Part shown: piece by piece, positions 16,897 through 26,597 of the stretch
Layout of the letters: every line of letters starts with the position of its first letter
Numbering within the stretch: the first letter of the stretch is position 1
NCBI GenBank assembly: GCA_000752675.2
Contig: LM994627.1
Span: 306,429 to 370,428, forward strand
Direction of reading: 5' to 3'
From: a bacterium OL-1
Lineage (GTDB): Bacteria > Actinomycetota > Coriobacteriia > Coriobacteriales > Atopobiaceae
Length of the DNA: 64,000 bases
The notes under the pieces: generated by a model
Told to the model about the DNA's origin: nothing
The model's database searches: none
Seen by the model: only the letters and a program-made list of their open reading frames with translations
Translations under genes and position numbers: made by a program

Positions 16897-18233
16897 GCTG
16901 CCTCGTCTCCTTGGGGCAGGGCGCGGGTGAGTCTGGCCTCATGTTCATTCCCGCCATGGTGATCGCGCTGCTGCTCAACATCTGCAGCGCGGCCTGCATG
17001 GCAGAGCTCAACGCCCTCATGCCCAACGCCACGGGCGGACTGGTGCAGTACACGCTCGCGGGCCTTGGCCCTTTGCCCACGCTCGTCACGATGGTGGGTG
17101 GCTACCTCATCTGCAACATCCTCTGCGGCGGCGTTGAGGCGGCAATCTTTGGCTCGGTGATGGTCGAGACCATCCCTCTGGCGATTCCCGCAGCCGTCTA
17201 CCCCACGATCGTCTCGATCATTGTCGCGGTGGCAGCGCTCAAGGGCGTCGACATTTTTGCCAAGCTCCAGGACTTCGTGTCCTACCTGCTGCTCTTCTCG
17301 ATGATTGCGCTGGGTCTCATTGGCGCCTTCCAACTTGGCACCGGGGCGGTTGTGGAGCAGCCCGCCGCCTTGACCACCGACGCCGCCTCCGTTGTGAGCG
17401 CCGTGGGCGTGGCCTCGTGGCTCTTCGTGGGCGCCGAGTATGCCATTCCCATCTCCAAGGACGTGCGTAACGCCAACCGGAACATCCCTCTGGGCATGAT
17501 GATCAGCCTGGCGCTCATCTGCGTGATGGATTCGCTCGTGGTTCTCGGCTTCTGGCACTATGTGCCCTGGGGCGAGCTTGCGGAGTCCGCCTCGCCGCAC
17601 CTGCTCTACGGCGAGAGCCTCTTGGGCAACGTCGGCAAGGTGTGGATGAGCATCGTCTCGGCGCTGGCCTTTATTGGCTCGCAGAACTCCACCGTGAACG
17701 GGCTCTCCCAGATTTGCGACGGCATGACCAAGGTGAACATGATGCCCCGGTTCTTCTCGCGCAAGAACCGCTATGGCGCGCCCGCGGTGGCCATTCTCTT
17801 TGTGACGATCTCAATCTGCCTCATCGCGTACTTCAGCGGCGGGTCGTCGGCGGCCATCTCGTTCCTGATCCTTGTGGTTACGGTGCTGTGGCTTGTCTCA
17901 TACATCTTTGCCGACATCGACGTGCTGGTGCTTCGCCGTCGCTTCCCCAAAGCGCCGCGTGCGTTCAAGGTGCCCGGCGGCCCCGTGATCCCCGTCATTG
18001 GCATTGCCGGCACGGTGTTCATGATCGCGAACATCTCGAGCGATCCCGCGGAGGCAGTTGCCATCTGGATTCTCGCTGGCGTTACCTTCCTGGTTCTGGG
18101 CGTCTACTCGTTCTTCTGGATCAAGTACAAGATGCGGATGCCCGTGTTCAAGCCGGTGCCCATCCCGGAGGTGCTTGCGATGGAGAACGACCTCTATTAC
18201 GAGATTCGCCACCGCCGCGGCATCTGGCGCTAG
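16821..18233 (+). CDS. APC-family amino acid permease
   Basis: 470 residues with about 12 hydrophobic segments and the N-terminal APC pattern (VSVSMGLIVSMSCLVSLGQG, with a helix-breaking glycine-rich stretch). The charged C-terminal tail is cytoplasmic. The ATG at 16821 is preceded by GGGGG, and earlier in-frame codons overlap the DAO-type gene. As last gene of the flavin-complex operon it probably imports the amino acid that the complex oxidises. An 8-bp hairpin at 18284-18308 follows. The specificity is not readable. Confidence 0.8.
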   Translation: MADASEKPLGLHNVVSVSMGLIVSMSCLVSLGQGAGESGLMFIPAMVIALLLNICSAACMAELNALMPNATGGLVQYTLAGLGPLPTLVTMVGGYLICNILCGGVEAAIFGSVMVETIPLAIPAAVYPTIVSIIVAVAALKGVDIFAKLQDFVSYLLLFSMIALGLIGAFQLGTGAVVEQPAALTTDAASVVSAVGVASWLFVGAEYAIPISKDVRNANRNIPLGMMISLALICVMDSLVVLGFWHYVPWGELAESASPHLLYGESLLGNVGKVWMSIVSALAFIGSQNSTVNGLSQICDGMTKVNMMPRFFSRKNRYGAPAVAILFVTISICLIAYFSGGSSAAISFLILVVTVLWLVSYIFADIDVLVLRRRFPKAPRAFKVPGGPVIPVIGIAGTVFMIANISSDPAEAVAIWILAGVTFLVLGVYSFFWIKYKMRMPVFKPVPIPEVLAMENDLYYEIRHRRGIWR

Positions 18234-18283
18234 GGGAGAGCTGCGAACGTGAGGGCTGTAGCGTTGGTCTGCAGAGATGTGTA

Positions 18284-18308
18284 CTCCGGCGTCATTTTGG
18301 CGCCGGAG
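18284..18308 (+). terminator. Hairpin after the permease gene
   Basis: CTCCGGCG (18284-18291) and CGCCGGAG (18301-18308) form an 8-bp stem with a 9-nt loop. There is no good T-run, so termination is uncertain. The 322-bp gap 18234-18555 also holds repeat copy 2 and must contain the promoter of the rimP operon, which I could not place with confidence. Confidence 0.45.
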
Positions 18309-18355
18309 GGCGTGTTATCGCGGCGATTGCATACAAAAGGGGCCTTCCGGCGACT
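18301..18355 (+). repeat. Intergenic stem-loop repeat, copy 2 of 3
   Basis: Aligns gap-free to 1135-1189. GCGCCGGAGGGC at the left and GGCCTTCCGGCGAC at the right are mutually complementary, so the unit folds on itself. The loop contains ATCGCGGCGAT, a near-perfect palindrome. It lies upstream of rimP. Confidence 0.5.
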
Positions 18356-18555
18356 TCGACAGTTCTTGCGCGGCTCGTGTCGCCGTTCCGCTCACCCCAT
18401 GGCGTCCTTGTGATGCCGTTCGACCTGCTCCTTGACCGCCTGCCGAGAAGTCCCTATACTCAATCTGCAATGCAGTAGTGATTCGTAGGAAGTGGGGTGG
18501 AGTTTCTCGCCCCGCTTCCTTTCTGTATGTACCTGTGATGTGTGAGGGAGGGGAC

Positions 18556-19062
18556 ATGCCCGCAGTGCCAGAGCACGACACGCGCCAGCGCATCCTTGAC
18601 GCGCTCGAGGCAGCAGCGCCCGAGCATGGCATCGACATCGTCGACGTCGAGGTCGTGGGCTCGAAGAAGAACCCGTGCGTCCGCGTGCGCATCGACCACG
18701 CAGACGAGGAGGCCGGGCCCATCTCGCTTGACGAGGTGACTGCCGAGACCGAGTGGATCTCTGCCGCGATTGACGAGCTCGACCCCATTGAGGGGCCATT
18801 CACGCTCGAGGTCTCGTCGCCGGGCCTCTCGCGCCCGCTGCGTCGCCCGCATGACTTCGAGCGCTTCGCGGGCGAGGACGTCTCGCTTGGAACCACGGCA
18901 ACCGAGGGCCGTCGCCACTTCACCGGCCGCCTCGAGGGCCTGGATGGCCAGAACGTGGTTCTCACCGTTGACGGCGAGCGCGTGAGCATCCCCCTCGACC
19001 AGGTCAAGAGCTGCAAGATCAAGCCAAACTTCGATTCCCCGTCCAACGGGGCCAAGAGCTAG
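18556..19062 (+). CDS. rimP: Ribosome maturation factor RimP
   Basis: 168 residues, the usual RimP length (about 150-170). The conserved EVSSPGLSRPL motif lies at residues 87-97 and is followed by a C-terminal Sm-like domain. RimP is a cytoplasmic factor needed for 30S subunit maturation. The ATG at 18556 follows GGGAGGGG (18546-18553); an earlier ATG at 18538 and codons before it lack a ribosome-binding site. It is the first gene of the conserved rimP-nusA-infB cluster, 12 bp before nusA. Confidence 0.9.
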   Translation: MPAVPEHDTRQRILDALEAAAPEHGIDIVDVEVVGSKKNPCVRVRIDHADEEAGPISLDEVTAETEWISAAIDELDPIEGPFTLEVSSPGLSRPLRRPHDFERFAGEDVSLGTTATEGRRHFTGRLEGLDGQNVVLTVDGERVSIPLDQVKSCKIKPNFDSPSNGAKS

Positions 19063-19074
19063 AAAGGAATTCGC

Positions 19075-20328
19075 ATGGCATCAGAGATGATGGAAGCGCT
19101 GATGGCGCTCTGCCAGGAGAAGCACATCGACGAGCTGTACCTGCTCGACCGCCTGGAGCAGTCGCTCGCCAAGAGCTACGCCGACATCCTTCACCTTCCC
19201 TTTGGCGCGCGCGTCACCATCGACCACGCCACCGGCAAGGTCTACGTCTACGAGCTCATCCCCAAGGAGGAGTCCTACGACGAGGAGACCGGCGAGTACC
19301 TCGATTTTGACGAGAAGGATGTCACCCCGCCCGACACCTCCCGCATCGCGGCGCAGCACGCCAAGGCCGAGATTCGCGCCATCGTGCGCAACGCCGCCCG
19401 CGTCCAGATCTACGAGGAGTTTTCGCAGCGAATTGGCGACATCATCACCGGCACGGTGCTCCAGACCACGCCCGACTTCACGATCATCAAGATTCGCGAG
19501 GGCGTCGAGGCCGAGCTTCCCCATTTCGACCAGCGCCGTTTCCCCGACGAGCGCAACGAGCGCCCCGCGGGCGAGCACTACGCGCACAACCAGCGCCTGA
19601 AGGCCATCATCATCGACGTGCGCGACCCGAACAACGACCAGCCCACCGTCCGTGGCGAGCGCCAGCGTCCGCCCATCGTGGTCTCCCGCACCCACCCCGA
19701 CCTCATCCGCAGGCTCTTCGAGCTTGAGGTCCCCGAGGTCTACGACGGCGTCGTCGAGATCCGCTCCATCGCCCGAGAGCCTGGCATACGCTCCAAGGTC
19801 GCCGTCTCGTCCAAGGACGACCACCTCGATCCCGTGGGTGCCTGCGTTGGCCCCAAGGGCAGCCGCGTGCGCACCGTTGTCTCCGAGCTGCGCGGCGAGC
19901 GCGTCGACGTGGTGCCCTGGTCCGACGACCCGGCGCGCTGCGTTGCCAACGCCCTCTCGCCGGCGCGTGTGTCTCGCGTGATTTTTGGCCCCGAGGACGG
20001 TTACGCCACGGTCATCGTGCCCGATGACCAGCTGTCGCTGGCCATTGGCAAGGAGGGCCAGAACGCCCGCCTGGCCGCCCACCTCACCGGCATGCACATC
20101 GACATCAAGAACGAGTCGCTTGCCGCCGGCGTCCTGCGCGACCTTCCCCGCGCCGCCGAGGTCCCCGAGAGCGAGGCCGAGGAGGACGGCGAGCAGCACC
20201 GCTGCGAGTACGTGGGCGAGAACGGCATCCAGTGCCGCAACATGGCCCGTCCGGGCTCGCGTTACTGCGGCATTCACGAGAAGCTCATGGATGCCGAGGT
20301 CTCCGATGACCCCGACTCTCTGATCTAG
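19075..20328 (+). CDS. nusA: Transcription factor NusA with a cysteine-rich tail
   Basis: 417 residues: the N-terminal RNA polymerase-binding domain, an S1 domain (about 130-205), then two KH domains including [20 protein letters not shown] and [14 protein letters not shown]. NusA binds RNA polymerase and RNA and tunes pausing, termination and antitermination. The last 45 residues carry a CEY...QCRN...RYCGIH pattern (three Cys and one His), likely a zinc-binding tail that is not part of standard NusA. The ylxR gene that often follows nusA is absent; a hairpin and infB come next. Start after AGAAAGGA (19061-19068). Confidence 0.95.
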   Translation: MASEMMEALMALCQEKHIDELYLLDRLEQSLAKSYADILHLPFGARVTIDHATGKVYVYELIPKEESYDEETGEYLDFDEKDVTPPDTSRIAAQHAKAEIRAIVRNAARVQIYEEFSQRIGDIITGTVLQTTPDFTIIKIREGVEAELPHFDQRRFPDERNERPAGEHYAHNQRLKAIIIDVRDPNNDQPTVRGERQRPPIVVSRTHPDLIRRLFELEVPEVYDGVVEIRSIAREPGIRSKVAVSSKDDHLDPVGACVGPKGSRVRTVVSELRGERVDVVPWSDDPARCVANALSPARVSRVIFGPEDGYATVIVPDDQLSLAIGKEGQNARLAAHLTGMHIDIKNESLAAGVLRDLPRAAEVPESEAEEDGEQHRCEYVGENGIQCRNMARPGSRYCGIHEKLMDAEVSDDPDSLI

Positions 20329-20363
20329 CGTCCCCAAGCGGACTTTTGATTGCAGGCACTACC

Positions 20364-20382
20364 CGGGCGGCACGGCCGCCCG
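20364..20382 (+). other. Hairpin just upstream of infB
   Basis: CGGGCGGC (20364-20371), loop ACG, GCCGCCCG (20375-20382): a perfect 8-bp stem with a tight loop, ending only 8 bases before the infB ribosome-binding site (GAAAGG). It has no T-run, so it is more likely a translation- or stability-affecting element than a terminator. Confidence 0.5.
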
Positions 20383-20401
20383 TGAATGAAAGGTTGGTCA
20401 C

Positions 20402-23050
20402 ATGGCCAAGACTCGCGTACACGACCTTGCCAAGGAGTACGGGATGACGAGCAAGGAGATGCTCGACCATCTCCGCGACATGAAGATTCCCGCCAAGTCT
20501 GCCTCCTCGACGCTCGAGGACGCCTACGTCTCCATCGTGCGCAAGAAGCTCAAGCCCATCCTTGAGGACCGCGCCGCCCAGATCGAGGCAGCCAAGAAGG
20601 CCGAGGAGGAGGCCGCCGCCGAGGCCAAGAAGGCCGAGGAGGAGGCCGCAGAGAAGGAGCGCATCGCCGCCGAGAAGCGCCGCGAGCGCGAGCGCGCCGA
20701 GGAGGAGAAGAAGCGCGCCGCCGCCGAGGCCGCCAGGAAGCGCGCCGAGGAGGAGAAGAAGCGCGCCGCCGAGAAGGCCGCCAGGAAGCGCGCCGAGGAG
20801 GCCGAGCGCAACCGCGTCCACGACAACGCTCCCAAGTCGATGCCCACCTTCACCTCGCTGCTCGATCAGATTGCTCAGCAGGAGCAGGTGCTCAAGCAGC
20901 AGGCGGAGGAGGCCGCGCAGAAGAAGGCCGAGGGTAAGGGCCGCCGCGAGCGCCGTGGCGAGTCCGAGCACGCGCACAGCGAGCGCAAGAGCTACTCCGC
21001 CCCGTCCCGCATGGAGCAGGACGGCGGCGCCGAGCAGGGCGAGGGCCGTCCCGGTCGCAAGGGCCGCAAGGGCAACCGTCGCGGCGACGAGGGCGAGGAC
21101 CGCTACAGCCGCATGGCTCGCGAGGCCGAGGCATACAACCGCAGCCGCGTTCTCGACGAGGCTCGCGAGGCCGTCGAGGAGGCGTCGCGCGAGTCCACCG
21201 GTAGGCGTCGCCGCCGCAAGGAGCGCCGCCAGAAGCAGGCCGAGGAGGCCGCGGAGGAGAAGCGCATAGAGGTGGCCATAGCCAACGACCAGGACCTCTC
21301 GCAGCTCGACACCGTGAAGGTCCCGCAGGGCGCCACGGTCGCGCAGCTTGCCGAGCTCCTTGGCGTGCCGGCCAACGACATCATCAAGCGCCTCTTCCTG
21401 CTGGGTAACCCTCTCACGCTCACCGAGTCCATGTCCGACGACCTCATCGAGCTTGTTGCCGATGACCTTGGTCGCGACGTCAAGGTCATGACTAAGGAGG
21501 AGGAGAACTCCTTCACCTTCTACGACGACCCCAAGGACCTGAAGCCCCGTCCGCCCGTGGTCACCGTCATGGGCCACGTCGACCACGGCAAGACGTCGCT
21601 GCTTGACGCCATCCGCCACACCGGCGTTGCCGAGGGCGAGGCCGGCGGCATCACGCAGGCCATTGGCGCCTCGCAGGTCAAGATCAACGGCCGCACCATC
21701 ACCTTCATCGACACCCCTGGCCACGAGACCTTCACGGCCATGCGTGCCCGTGGTGCCAAGGTGACCGACATCGTCATCCTCATCGTTGCCGCAGACGATG
21801 GCGTCATGCCCCAGACGGTCGAGTCCATCAACCACGCAAAGGCCGCCGGCGTGCCCATCATCGTGGCCGTTAACAAGATCGACAAGCCCGGAGCTGACCC
21901 CACCCGCGTGCGCCAGGAGCTCACCGAGTACGGCATCATCCCCGAGGAGTGGGGCGGACAGAACATGTTCGTCGACATCTCGGCCAAGAAGCACATCGGC
22001 ATCGACAACCTGCTCGAGGCCGTGCTTCTCGAGGCCGACGTCCTCGAGCTCAAGGCCAACCCCGACACCTTTGCCTCCGGCAACGTCCTCGAGGCCAAGC
22101 TCGACCGCGGCCGCGGCTCTGTGGCTACGGTGCTCGTGACGCGCGGTACGCTCCACGTGGGCGACGCCGTGGTTGCCGGCATGGCCTACGGTCGCGTGCG
22201 CGCCATGCTCGACCCCAAGGGCAACCCCGTCGAGGATGCCGGTCCCTCCGACCCGGTCGAGATCCTGGGCCTCCAGAGCGTCCCCATGGCGGGCGACGAG
22301 TTCCGCGTCTTCCAGGACGACCGTGACGCCCGTGACCTTGCCGACCAGCGTGCCCTCAAGGCCCGCATCGAGGAGCAGAACCGCGTGAAGCACGTCACGC
22401 TCGAGAACCTCTTCGCCACCATGGCCGACGCGGACGTCAAGGAGCTCAACCTCATCATCAAGGCCGACGTTCAGGGCTCCATCGAGGCGCTTCAGGACTC
22501 GCTCGACAAGATGGACCAGTCCGAGGTCCGCATCAACACGATCCACGCCGCCGTTGGCGCCATCACCGAGACCGACGTCACGCTCGCCGATGCCTCCAAC
22601 GCCATCATCATTGGCTTTGGCGTGCGTCCCGACGCCAAGGCGCGCGTCGCTGCCGAGCGCGAGGGCGTCGAGATCCGTACCTACAGCGTCATCTACAAGG
22701 CCATCGAGGACATCGACGCCGCCCGCATCGGCATGCTCAAGCCCACTGAGGAGGAGGTCCAGACCGGTATCGCCGAGGTCCGTGACACCTTCAAGGTGCC
22801 CAAGGTTGGCATCGCCGCCGGCTGCATGATCTCCGAGGGCGAGGTCTCCCGCGACGACCAGGTGCGCCTCGTGCGCGACGGCATCGTGGTCTACGAGGGC
22901 AAGATTGCCTCGCTTAGGCGCTACAAGGACGATGTCAAGAGCGTCAAGGCCGGCTTCGAGTGCGGCATTGGCCTGGAGAACTTCCAGGACATCCACCCCG
23001 GCGACCAGATCGAGGCGTACCGCATCGAAGAGGTCGCGCGCACGGAGTAG
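20402..23050 (+). CDS. infB: Translation initiation factor IF-2
   Basis: 882 residues. After the N-terminal IF2_N motif comes a long, highly charged Lys/Glu/Ala/Arg region (about 60-290), then a second IF2_N motif. The GTPase domain follows: G1 GHVDHGKT at residues 391-398, DTPGHET, and NKID. Domains II-IV end the protein. IF-2 recruits fMet-tRNA to the 30S subunit and promotes subunit joining. The charged region uses strongly GC-rich repetitive codons, which explains a very long open frame on the opposite strand that is not a gene. Followed 10 bp later by rbfA. Confidence 0.97.
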   Translation: MAKTRVHDLAKEYGMTSKEMLDHLRDMKIPAKSASSTLEDAYVSIVRKKLKPILEDRAAQIEAAKKAEEEAAAEAKKAEEEAAEKERIAAEKRRERERAEEEKKRAAAEAARKRAEEEKKRAAEKAARKRAEEAERNRVHDNAPKSMPTFTSLLDQIAQQEQVLKQQAEEAAQKKAEGKGRRERRGESEHAHSERKSYSAPSRMEQDGGAEQGEGRPGRKGRKGNRRGDEGEDRYSRMAREAEAYNRSRVLDEAREAVEEASRESTGRRRRRKERRQKQAEEAAEEKRIEVAIANDQDLSQLDTVKVPQGATVAQLAELLGVPANDIIKRLFLLGNPLTLTESMSDDLIELVADDLGRDVKVMTKEEENSFTFYDDPKDLKPRPPVVTVMGHVDHGKTSLLDAIRHTGVAEGEAGGITQAIGASQVKINGRTITFIDTPGHETFTAMRARGAKVTDIVILIVAADDGVMPQTVESINHAKAAGVPIIVAVNKIDKPGADPTRVRQELTEYGIIPEEWGGQNMFVDISAKKHIGIDNLLEAVLLEADVLELKANPDTFASGNVLEAKLDRGRGSVATVLVTRGTLHVGDAVVAGMAYGRVRAMLDPKGNPVEDAGPSDPVEILGLQSVPMAGDEFRVFQDDRDARDLADQRALKARIEEQNRVKHVTLENLFATMADADVKELNLIIKADVQGSIEALQDSLDKMDQSEVRINTIHAAVGAITETDVTLADASNAIIIGFGVRPDAKARVAAEREGVEIRTYSVIYKAIEDIDAARIGMLKPTEEEVQTGIAEVRDTFKVPKVGIAAGCMISEGEVSRDDQVRLVRDGIVVYEGKIASLRRYKDDVKSVKAGFECGIGLENFQDIHPGDQIEAYRIEEVARTE

Positions 23051-23060
23051 GGAGGCACAC

Positions 23061-23492
23061 ATGAAGCAGAACCAGCACTCGCGCCGCACCAACGAGATTG
23101 CGCGCGAGAAGCTCGCCACCATCATGCTCTTTGAGGTCTCCGACCCCGACCTCCAGCTCGTGACCGTCACGGGTGTGGAGGTCTCGGTCGACAAGTCCTT
23201 CATGCGCGCCTACGTGAGCTGCGATGCCTCCCGCTACGAGGAAGTCTCGGCGGCGCTCGAGCGCGCCAAGGGGCGCATTCGCTCGCTTCTCGGCCACGCG
23301 CTTGGCTGGCGCGTGACGCCCGAGCTTGCGTTCCAGATCGACACCACTACCGACGAGGCCGAGCGAATCTCTCGCGCGCTTGAGAACGTCCCGCCAACGC
23401 TTGGCGTCGAGAAGGACGAGAACGGCTATCCCATCGCGGCGGACGCCGAGGACGGCGCCAGCGACGCCGTCGAGGGCGAAGAGGGCGAGTAG
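23061..23492 (+). CDS. rbfA: Ribosome-binding factor A
   Basis: 143 residues with the RbfA pattern (RRTNEIAREKLATIM near the start, VSVDKSFMRAYVS, then ALGWRVTPELAFQID) and an acidic C-terminal extension. RbfA binds 16S rRNA during late 30S maturation. The ATG at 23061 follows GGGAGG (23050-23055). It lies between infB and the DHH phosphoesterase gene, the standard order. Confidence 0.95.
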   Translation: MKQNQHSRRTNEIAREKLATIMLFEVSDPDLQLVTVTGVEVSVDKSFMRAYVSCDASRYEEVSAALERAKGRIRSLLGHALGWRVTPELAFQIDTTTDEAERISRALENVPPTLGVEKDENGYPIAADAEDGASDAVEGEEGE

Positions 23493-23503
23493 GGAAGAGC
23501 TTG

Positions 23504-24559
23504 ATGAGGGTTTCCGAATACATGGAACAGGCGGAGCTCTTCAAGGGCGTTGTCGCGCTGATCGAGGATGCCAACACCATCGCGATCTGCGCGCACACCT
23601 CGCCCGATGGCGACGCCATTGGCTCCGGCCTTGCCCTGGCCGAGGTCATTCGCACCGCGTGGCCGGGCAAGCGCGTGACCAACCTCCTGGCCGACAAGGA
23701 CCCCGTCCCCAGGATCTACCGCTTCCTGCCGGGGTCCGACACCTTCGTGCACGCGGTGGACTACGACGTGACGCCGGACCTCTTCATCTGCGTTGACCTC
23801 TCGCAGATGTCGCGCCTGGCTGACGCCGAGAAGATCTGCGCCCGCGCGCACCACGTGGCCGTTCTTGACCACCACCCCTCGGGCGAGCGCTTCTGGGAGG
23901 CGGGCGTGGTTCGCCCCGATGCCGCCGCCACGGGCGTCATCATCTCCGAGTTCTGTCTGCACTCCTCGCGCGTCCTCACGCCCACGATCGCGCAGAACCT
24001 TCTCTGCGCCATTGTGACCGACACGGGCCGCTTCCAGTACCAAAACGCCGACAGCGAGGCCTTTGAGACGGCAAGCATGCTGGTTGAGGCCGGTGCCTCG
24101 CCCGCGGAGGTCGCGCTCAACGTGTACCAGTCCGATCGCCTGGCCTACGTGCACCTTGCCGCCCGCGTTCTTGCGCGCATCCAGACCTTTGCAGAGGGCC
24201 GCATTGCCTACAGCTTTGCGACGGCGGAGGACATCGCCAACGCCGGCGTCACGCTCGACGAGCTTGACGGCCTCATCGACCTGGTACGCTGCATCGAGGG
24301 CACCCAGGTGGCGCTCTTCTTGAAGGAGGTCGACGGCGGCAAGGTCCGCGGCAACCTCCGCTCCAAGTGCGACCTGGACGTCTCGGGCATCGCGCGCGAG
24401 ATGGGCGGCGGCGGGCACCGTGCTGCTGCCGGGTTCACCGCCTCGGGCACTGTGGACGAGGTTCGCGCAATCGTGCTGCCAAAGCTCTGCGCCCTCTTCG
24501 ATGGCGACGCCGCGCTCTCTTCCGCCCCGAAGGCAGACGTGCGAGGTGCGTCACGGTGA
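23504..24559 (+). CDS. nrnA: DHH-family phosphoesterase (NrnA/Orn-like)
   Basis: 351 residues. The DHH domain has SPDGDAIGSGLA and the signature VLDHHPSG. The C-terminal DHHA1 domain carries GGGGHRAAAGF. This family degrades nanoRNA or pAp/c-di-AMP-derived dinucleotides; which of these applies is not decided by sequence. The ATG at 23504 follows GGGAAGAG; a TTG immediately before it is also possible. The TGA overlaps the GTG of truB. Confidence 0.9.
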   Translation: MRVSEYMEQAELFKGVVALIEDANTIAICAHTSPDGDAIGSGLALAEVIRTAWPGKRVTNLLADKDPVPRIYRFLPGSDTFVHAVDYDVTPDLFICVDLSQMSRLADAEKICARAHHVAVLDHHPSGERFWEAGVVRPDAAATGVIISEFCLHSSRVLTPTIAQNLLCAIVTDTGRFQYQNADSEAFETASMLVEAGASPAEVALNVYQSDRLAYVHLAARVLARIQTFAEGRIAYSFATAEDIANAGVTLDELDGLIDLVRCIEGTQVALFLKEVDGGKVRGNLRSKCDLDVSGIAREMGGGGHRAAAGFTASGTVDEVRAIVLPKLCALFDGDAALSSAPKADVRGASR

Positions 24560-25515
24560 GGCGCGGCGAGTCGGGCTATAACGCCCTCCTCGGCATCGAC
24601 AAGCCCTGCGGAATGACGAGCCACGACGTGGTGAACCACGTGCGGCGCGCCCTGGGGGAGCGCCGCGTGGGACACGCCGGCACGCTTGATCCCGCAGCGT
24701 CGGGCGTCATGGTGGTCGGCGTGGGCCAGGGCACGCGCCTCATGGGCCTTCTCACCGCCGAGCGTAAACGCTACACGGCAGGCATCATCTTTGGCTGCGA
24801 GACGGACACGGACGACGCCGATGGCGCGCCCACGGTTGCCGCCGAGGTCCCCGAGCGCCTGGGCAGCGAGGACGTGGCCCGCGGTATTCTCGCCGGCTTT
24901 GTGGGCGAGCAGGACCAGGTGCCTCCTGCGTATTCCGCCATATCCGTGGACGGGCAGCGCTCCTACGCGCTTGCGCGCGAGGGTAAGGCGCCTGAGCTGG
25001 CAGCCAGGCGCATCACGGTCTTCTCTGCAAAGCTTGTCGAAATAGCCTCGGTGGAGGGGCAGCTCAGCTGGGTCGTTGACTTTGACGTCTCCAAGGGCAC
25101 CTACGTGCGGAGCCTGGCGCGTGACATTGGGCGCGCAGCCGGGTCTGCCGCGCACCTCGTGGCGCTGCGGCGCACGCAGTCCGGCTCGGTGGGGCTTGAC
25201 GCCTGCCTGGCGCTGGACGCGGTCGACGCGGCGCAGGATCCCGCGGAGGTTCTTGCCCACGCGCTTGACCCCGTTGCTGCCCTGGGTGCCCCAGTGCGCC
25301 AGCTGAGTGCGCAGGAGGCGGCAGACGCGGCCTGCGGAAAGGTCTTGGCGGCGGGAACGGTGCGCATGGCAGATGGAACAGAGCGCGCCCCGCTTCCCGG
25401 CGAGCGCATTGCCATGGTCTTTGACCAGCGCCTTGTTGGCGTCTGGAGCTGTGGCAGGCGCGGCCTTGCCTGCGAGGTCAACTTCCCGGCCGGAATCACG
25501 GGGGTGCGCGCATGA
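24556..25515 (+). CDS. truB: tRNA pseudouridine(55) synthase
   Basis: 319 residues, starting at GTG 24556, which overlaps the nrnA stop; GAGGTG (24543-24548) is the likely ribosome-binding site. The catalytic aspartate is in GHAGTLDPAASG (Asp45). The NxPxxxSA-like block appears as VPPAYSAISVDGQRSY, and the C-terminal PUA-like region is present. It makes pseudouridine 55 in the T-loop of tRNAs. Its end overlaps ribF by four bases (ATGA), giving tight translational coupling. Confidence 0.93.
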   Translation: MRRGESGYNALLGIDKPCGMTSHDVVNHVRRALGERRVGHAGTLDPAASGVMVVGVGQGTRLMGLLTAERKRYTAGIIFGCETDTDDADGAPTVAAEVPERLGSEDVARGILAGFVGEQDQVPPAYSAISVDGQRSYALAREGKAPELAARRITVFSAKLVEIASVEGQLSWVVDFDVSKGTYVRSLARDIGRAAGSAAHLVALRRTQSGSVGLDACLALDAVDAAQDPAEVLAHALDPVAALGAPVRQLSAQEAADAACGKVLAAGTVRMADGTERAPLPGERIAMVFDQRLVGVWSCGRRGLACEVNFPAGITGVRA

Positions 25516-26597
25516 CGGGCGAGCCCTTCTCCTGCGTACCCGCCTGGCACGAGCCCACCTGGCCGCTTGCTGCTGCGGAGGCGCGCCAGCTGGCTGCAGC
25601 GTCGACCTTCTCGGGCGTGTCGCTTGGCGCATCCGTGCATCTTCCAGACGCCACTGCGTACCTTGCTCCTGGCGTCACGCTGGGGCCCAACCAGCGCTTT
25701 GTCTGCGTGATTGGCGCCTTTGATGGCCTGCATGCGGGGCATCGTGCCCTCATTGCCCAGGCCGCCGGGGACGCCCGCGCGCGGAACCTGCCACTTGCCC
25801 TGGTGACCTTTGACCCCGACCCCTCGGAGGTCCTTTCCACCCGTCCGCCCGAGCGCCTGCTCTCCGATGCGGATCGCGTGCGCTCACTGGCTCTCTCCGG
25901 CGCGGACGCCATTCTCGTGCACCGCTTCACCCCGGAGCTTGCGGCGCTCCCGTACGACCGCTACGTCACCGAGGTGCTGGGCGGCATCCTCTCGCCTGCG
26001 GCCATCCATGTGGGCGAGGACTTCCGCTTTGGCTCCGGCGGCGCGGGAACGGTAACGGCAATGGCTGCCCTGGGTGAGAAGCGCGGCTTCGACGTCTTTG
26101 GACATGCGCTCGTGACGGCGGAGGGAAGCCCCGTCTCGGCCACGCGCGTGCGCGGGCTTCTCGGCGAGGGCAAGGTCGAGAAGGCCGCCGAGCTCCTGCT
26201 TCGCCACCACTTCCTGGGTGGGCGCATCGTCCACGGCCGCGGTGAGGGCACCTCGTTTGGCTTCCCCACGGCCAACGTCGAGCTGGACGGCCGCGACTGC
26301 CTGCCGGCCAACGGCGTCTACGCCTGTCTCGCCATCATCGATGGGCGCGTCTGGCCCGCGGCGGTTAACGTTGGCGCGCCACCATCTTTTGACGTGGCGG
26401 CCCACCCCATGCTCGAGGCAAACCTCGTGGGCTTCTCGGGCGACGTCTACGGGGAGGACGCTCGCGTGGTGTTTCTGCGCCACCTTCGTGCCTCTCGTCG
26501 ATTCGACTCGCTTGCCGAGCTGGAATCCGCCGTGTTGGGGAACATCCAATGGGTACGCGAGAATGTTGGGGAGGAGTGCGTGGGGGTGGTCGCGTGA
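25512..26597 (+). CDS. ribF: Bifunctional riboflavin kinase / FAD synthetase
   Basis: 361 residues. The N-terminal FMN adenylyltransferase domain has GAFDGLHAGHRALIAQA and a later SATRVRGLLGEG block. The C-terminal riboflavin kinase domain has GRGEGTSFGFPTANVEL. It makes FMN and FAD, which the flavoenzyme-rich neighbourhood will need. The first 55 residues before the HxGH-type motif are longer than in many homologues; an internal start cannot be excluded, but the ATGA overlap with truB favours this one. It overlaps the dnaG start. Confidence 0.93.
   Translation: MTGEPFSCVPAWHEPTWPLAAAEARQLAAASTFSGVSLGASVHLPDATAYLAPGVTLGPNQRFVCVIGAFDGLHAGHRALIAQAAGDARARNLPLALVTFDPDPSEVLSTRPPERLLSDADRVRSLALSGADAILVHRFTPELAALPYDRYVTEVLGGILSPAAIHVGEDFRFGSGGAGTVTAMAALGEKRGFDVFGHALVTAEGSPVSATRVRGLLGEGKVEKAAELLLRHHFLGGRIVHGRGEGTSFGFPTANVELDGRDCLPANGVYACLAIIDGRVWPAAVNVGAPPSFDVAAHPMLEANLVGFSGDVYGEDARVVFLRHLRASRRFDSLAELESAVLGNIQWVRENVGEECVGVVA

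Noticed and set aside
20285-23203. A 972-codon open frame on the minus strand
   Set aside because: It is the antisense shadow of infB and part of nusA; its Leu/Val/Gly-rich composition follows from GC-rich codons, and IF-2 motifs are unmistakable on the plus strand.
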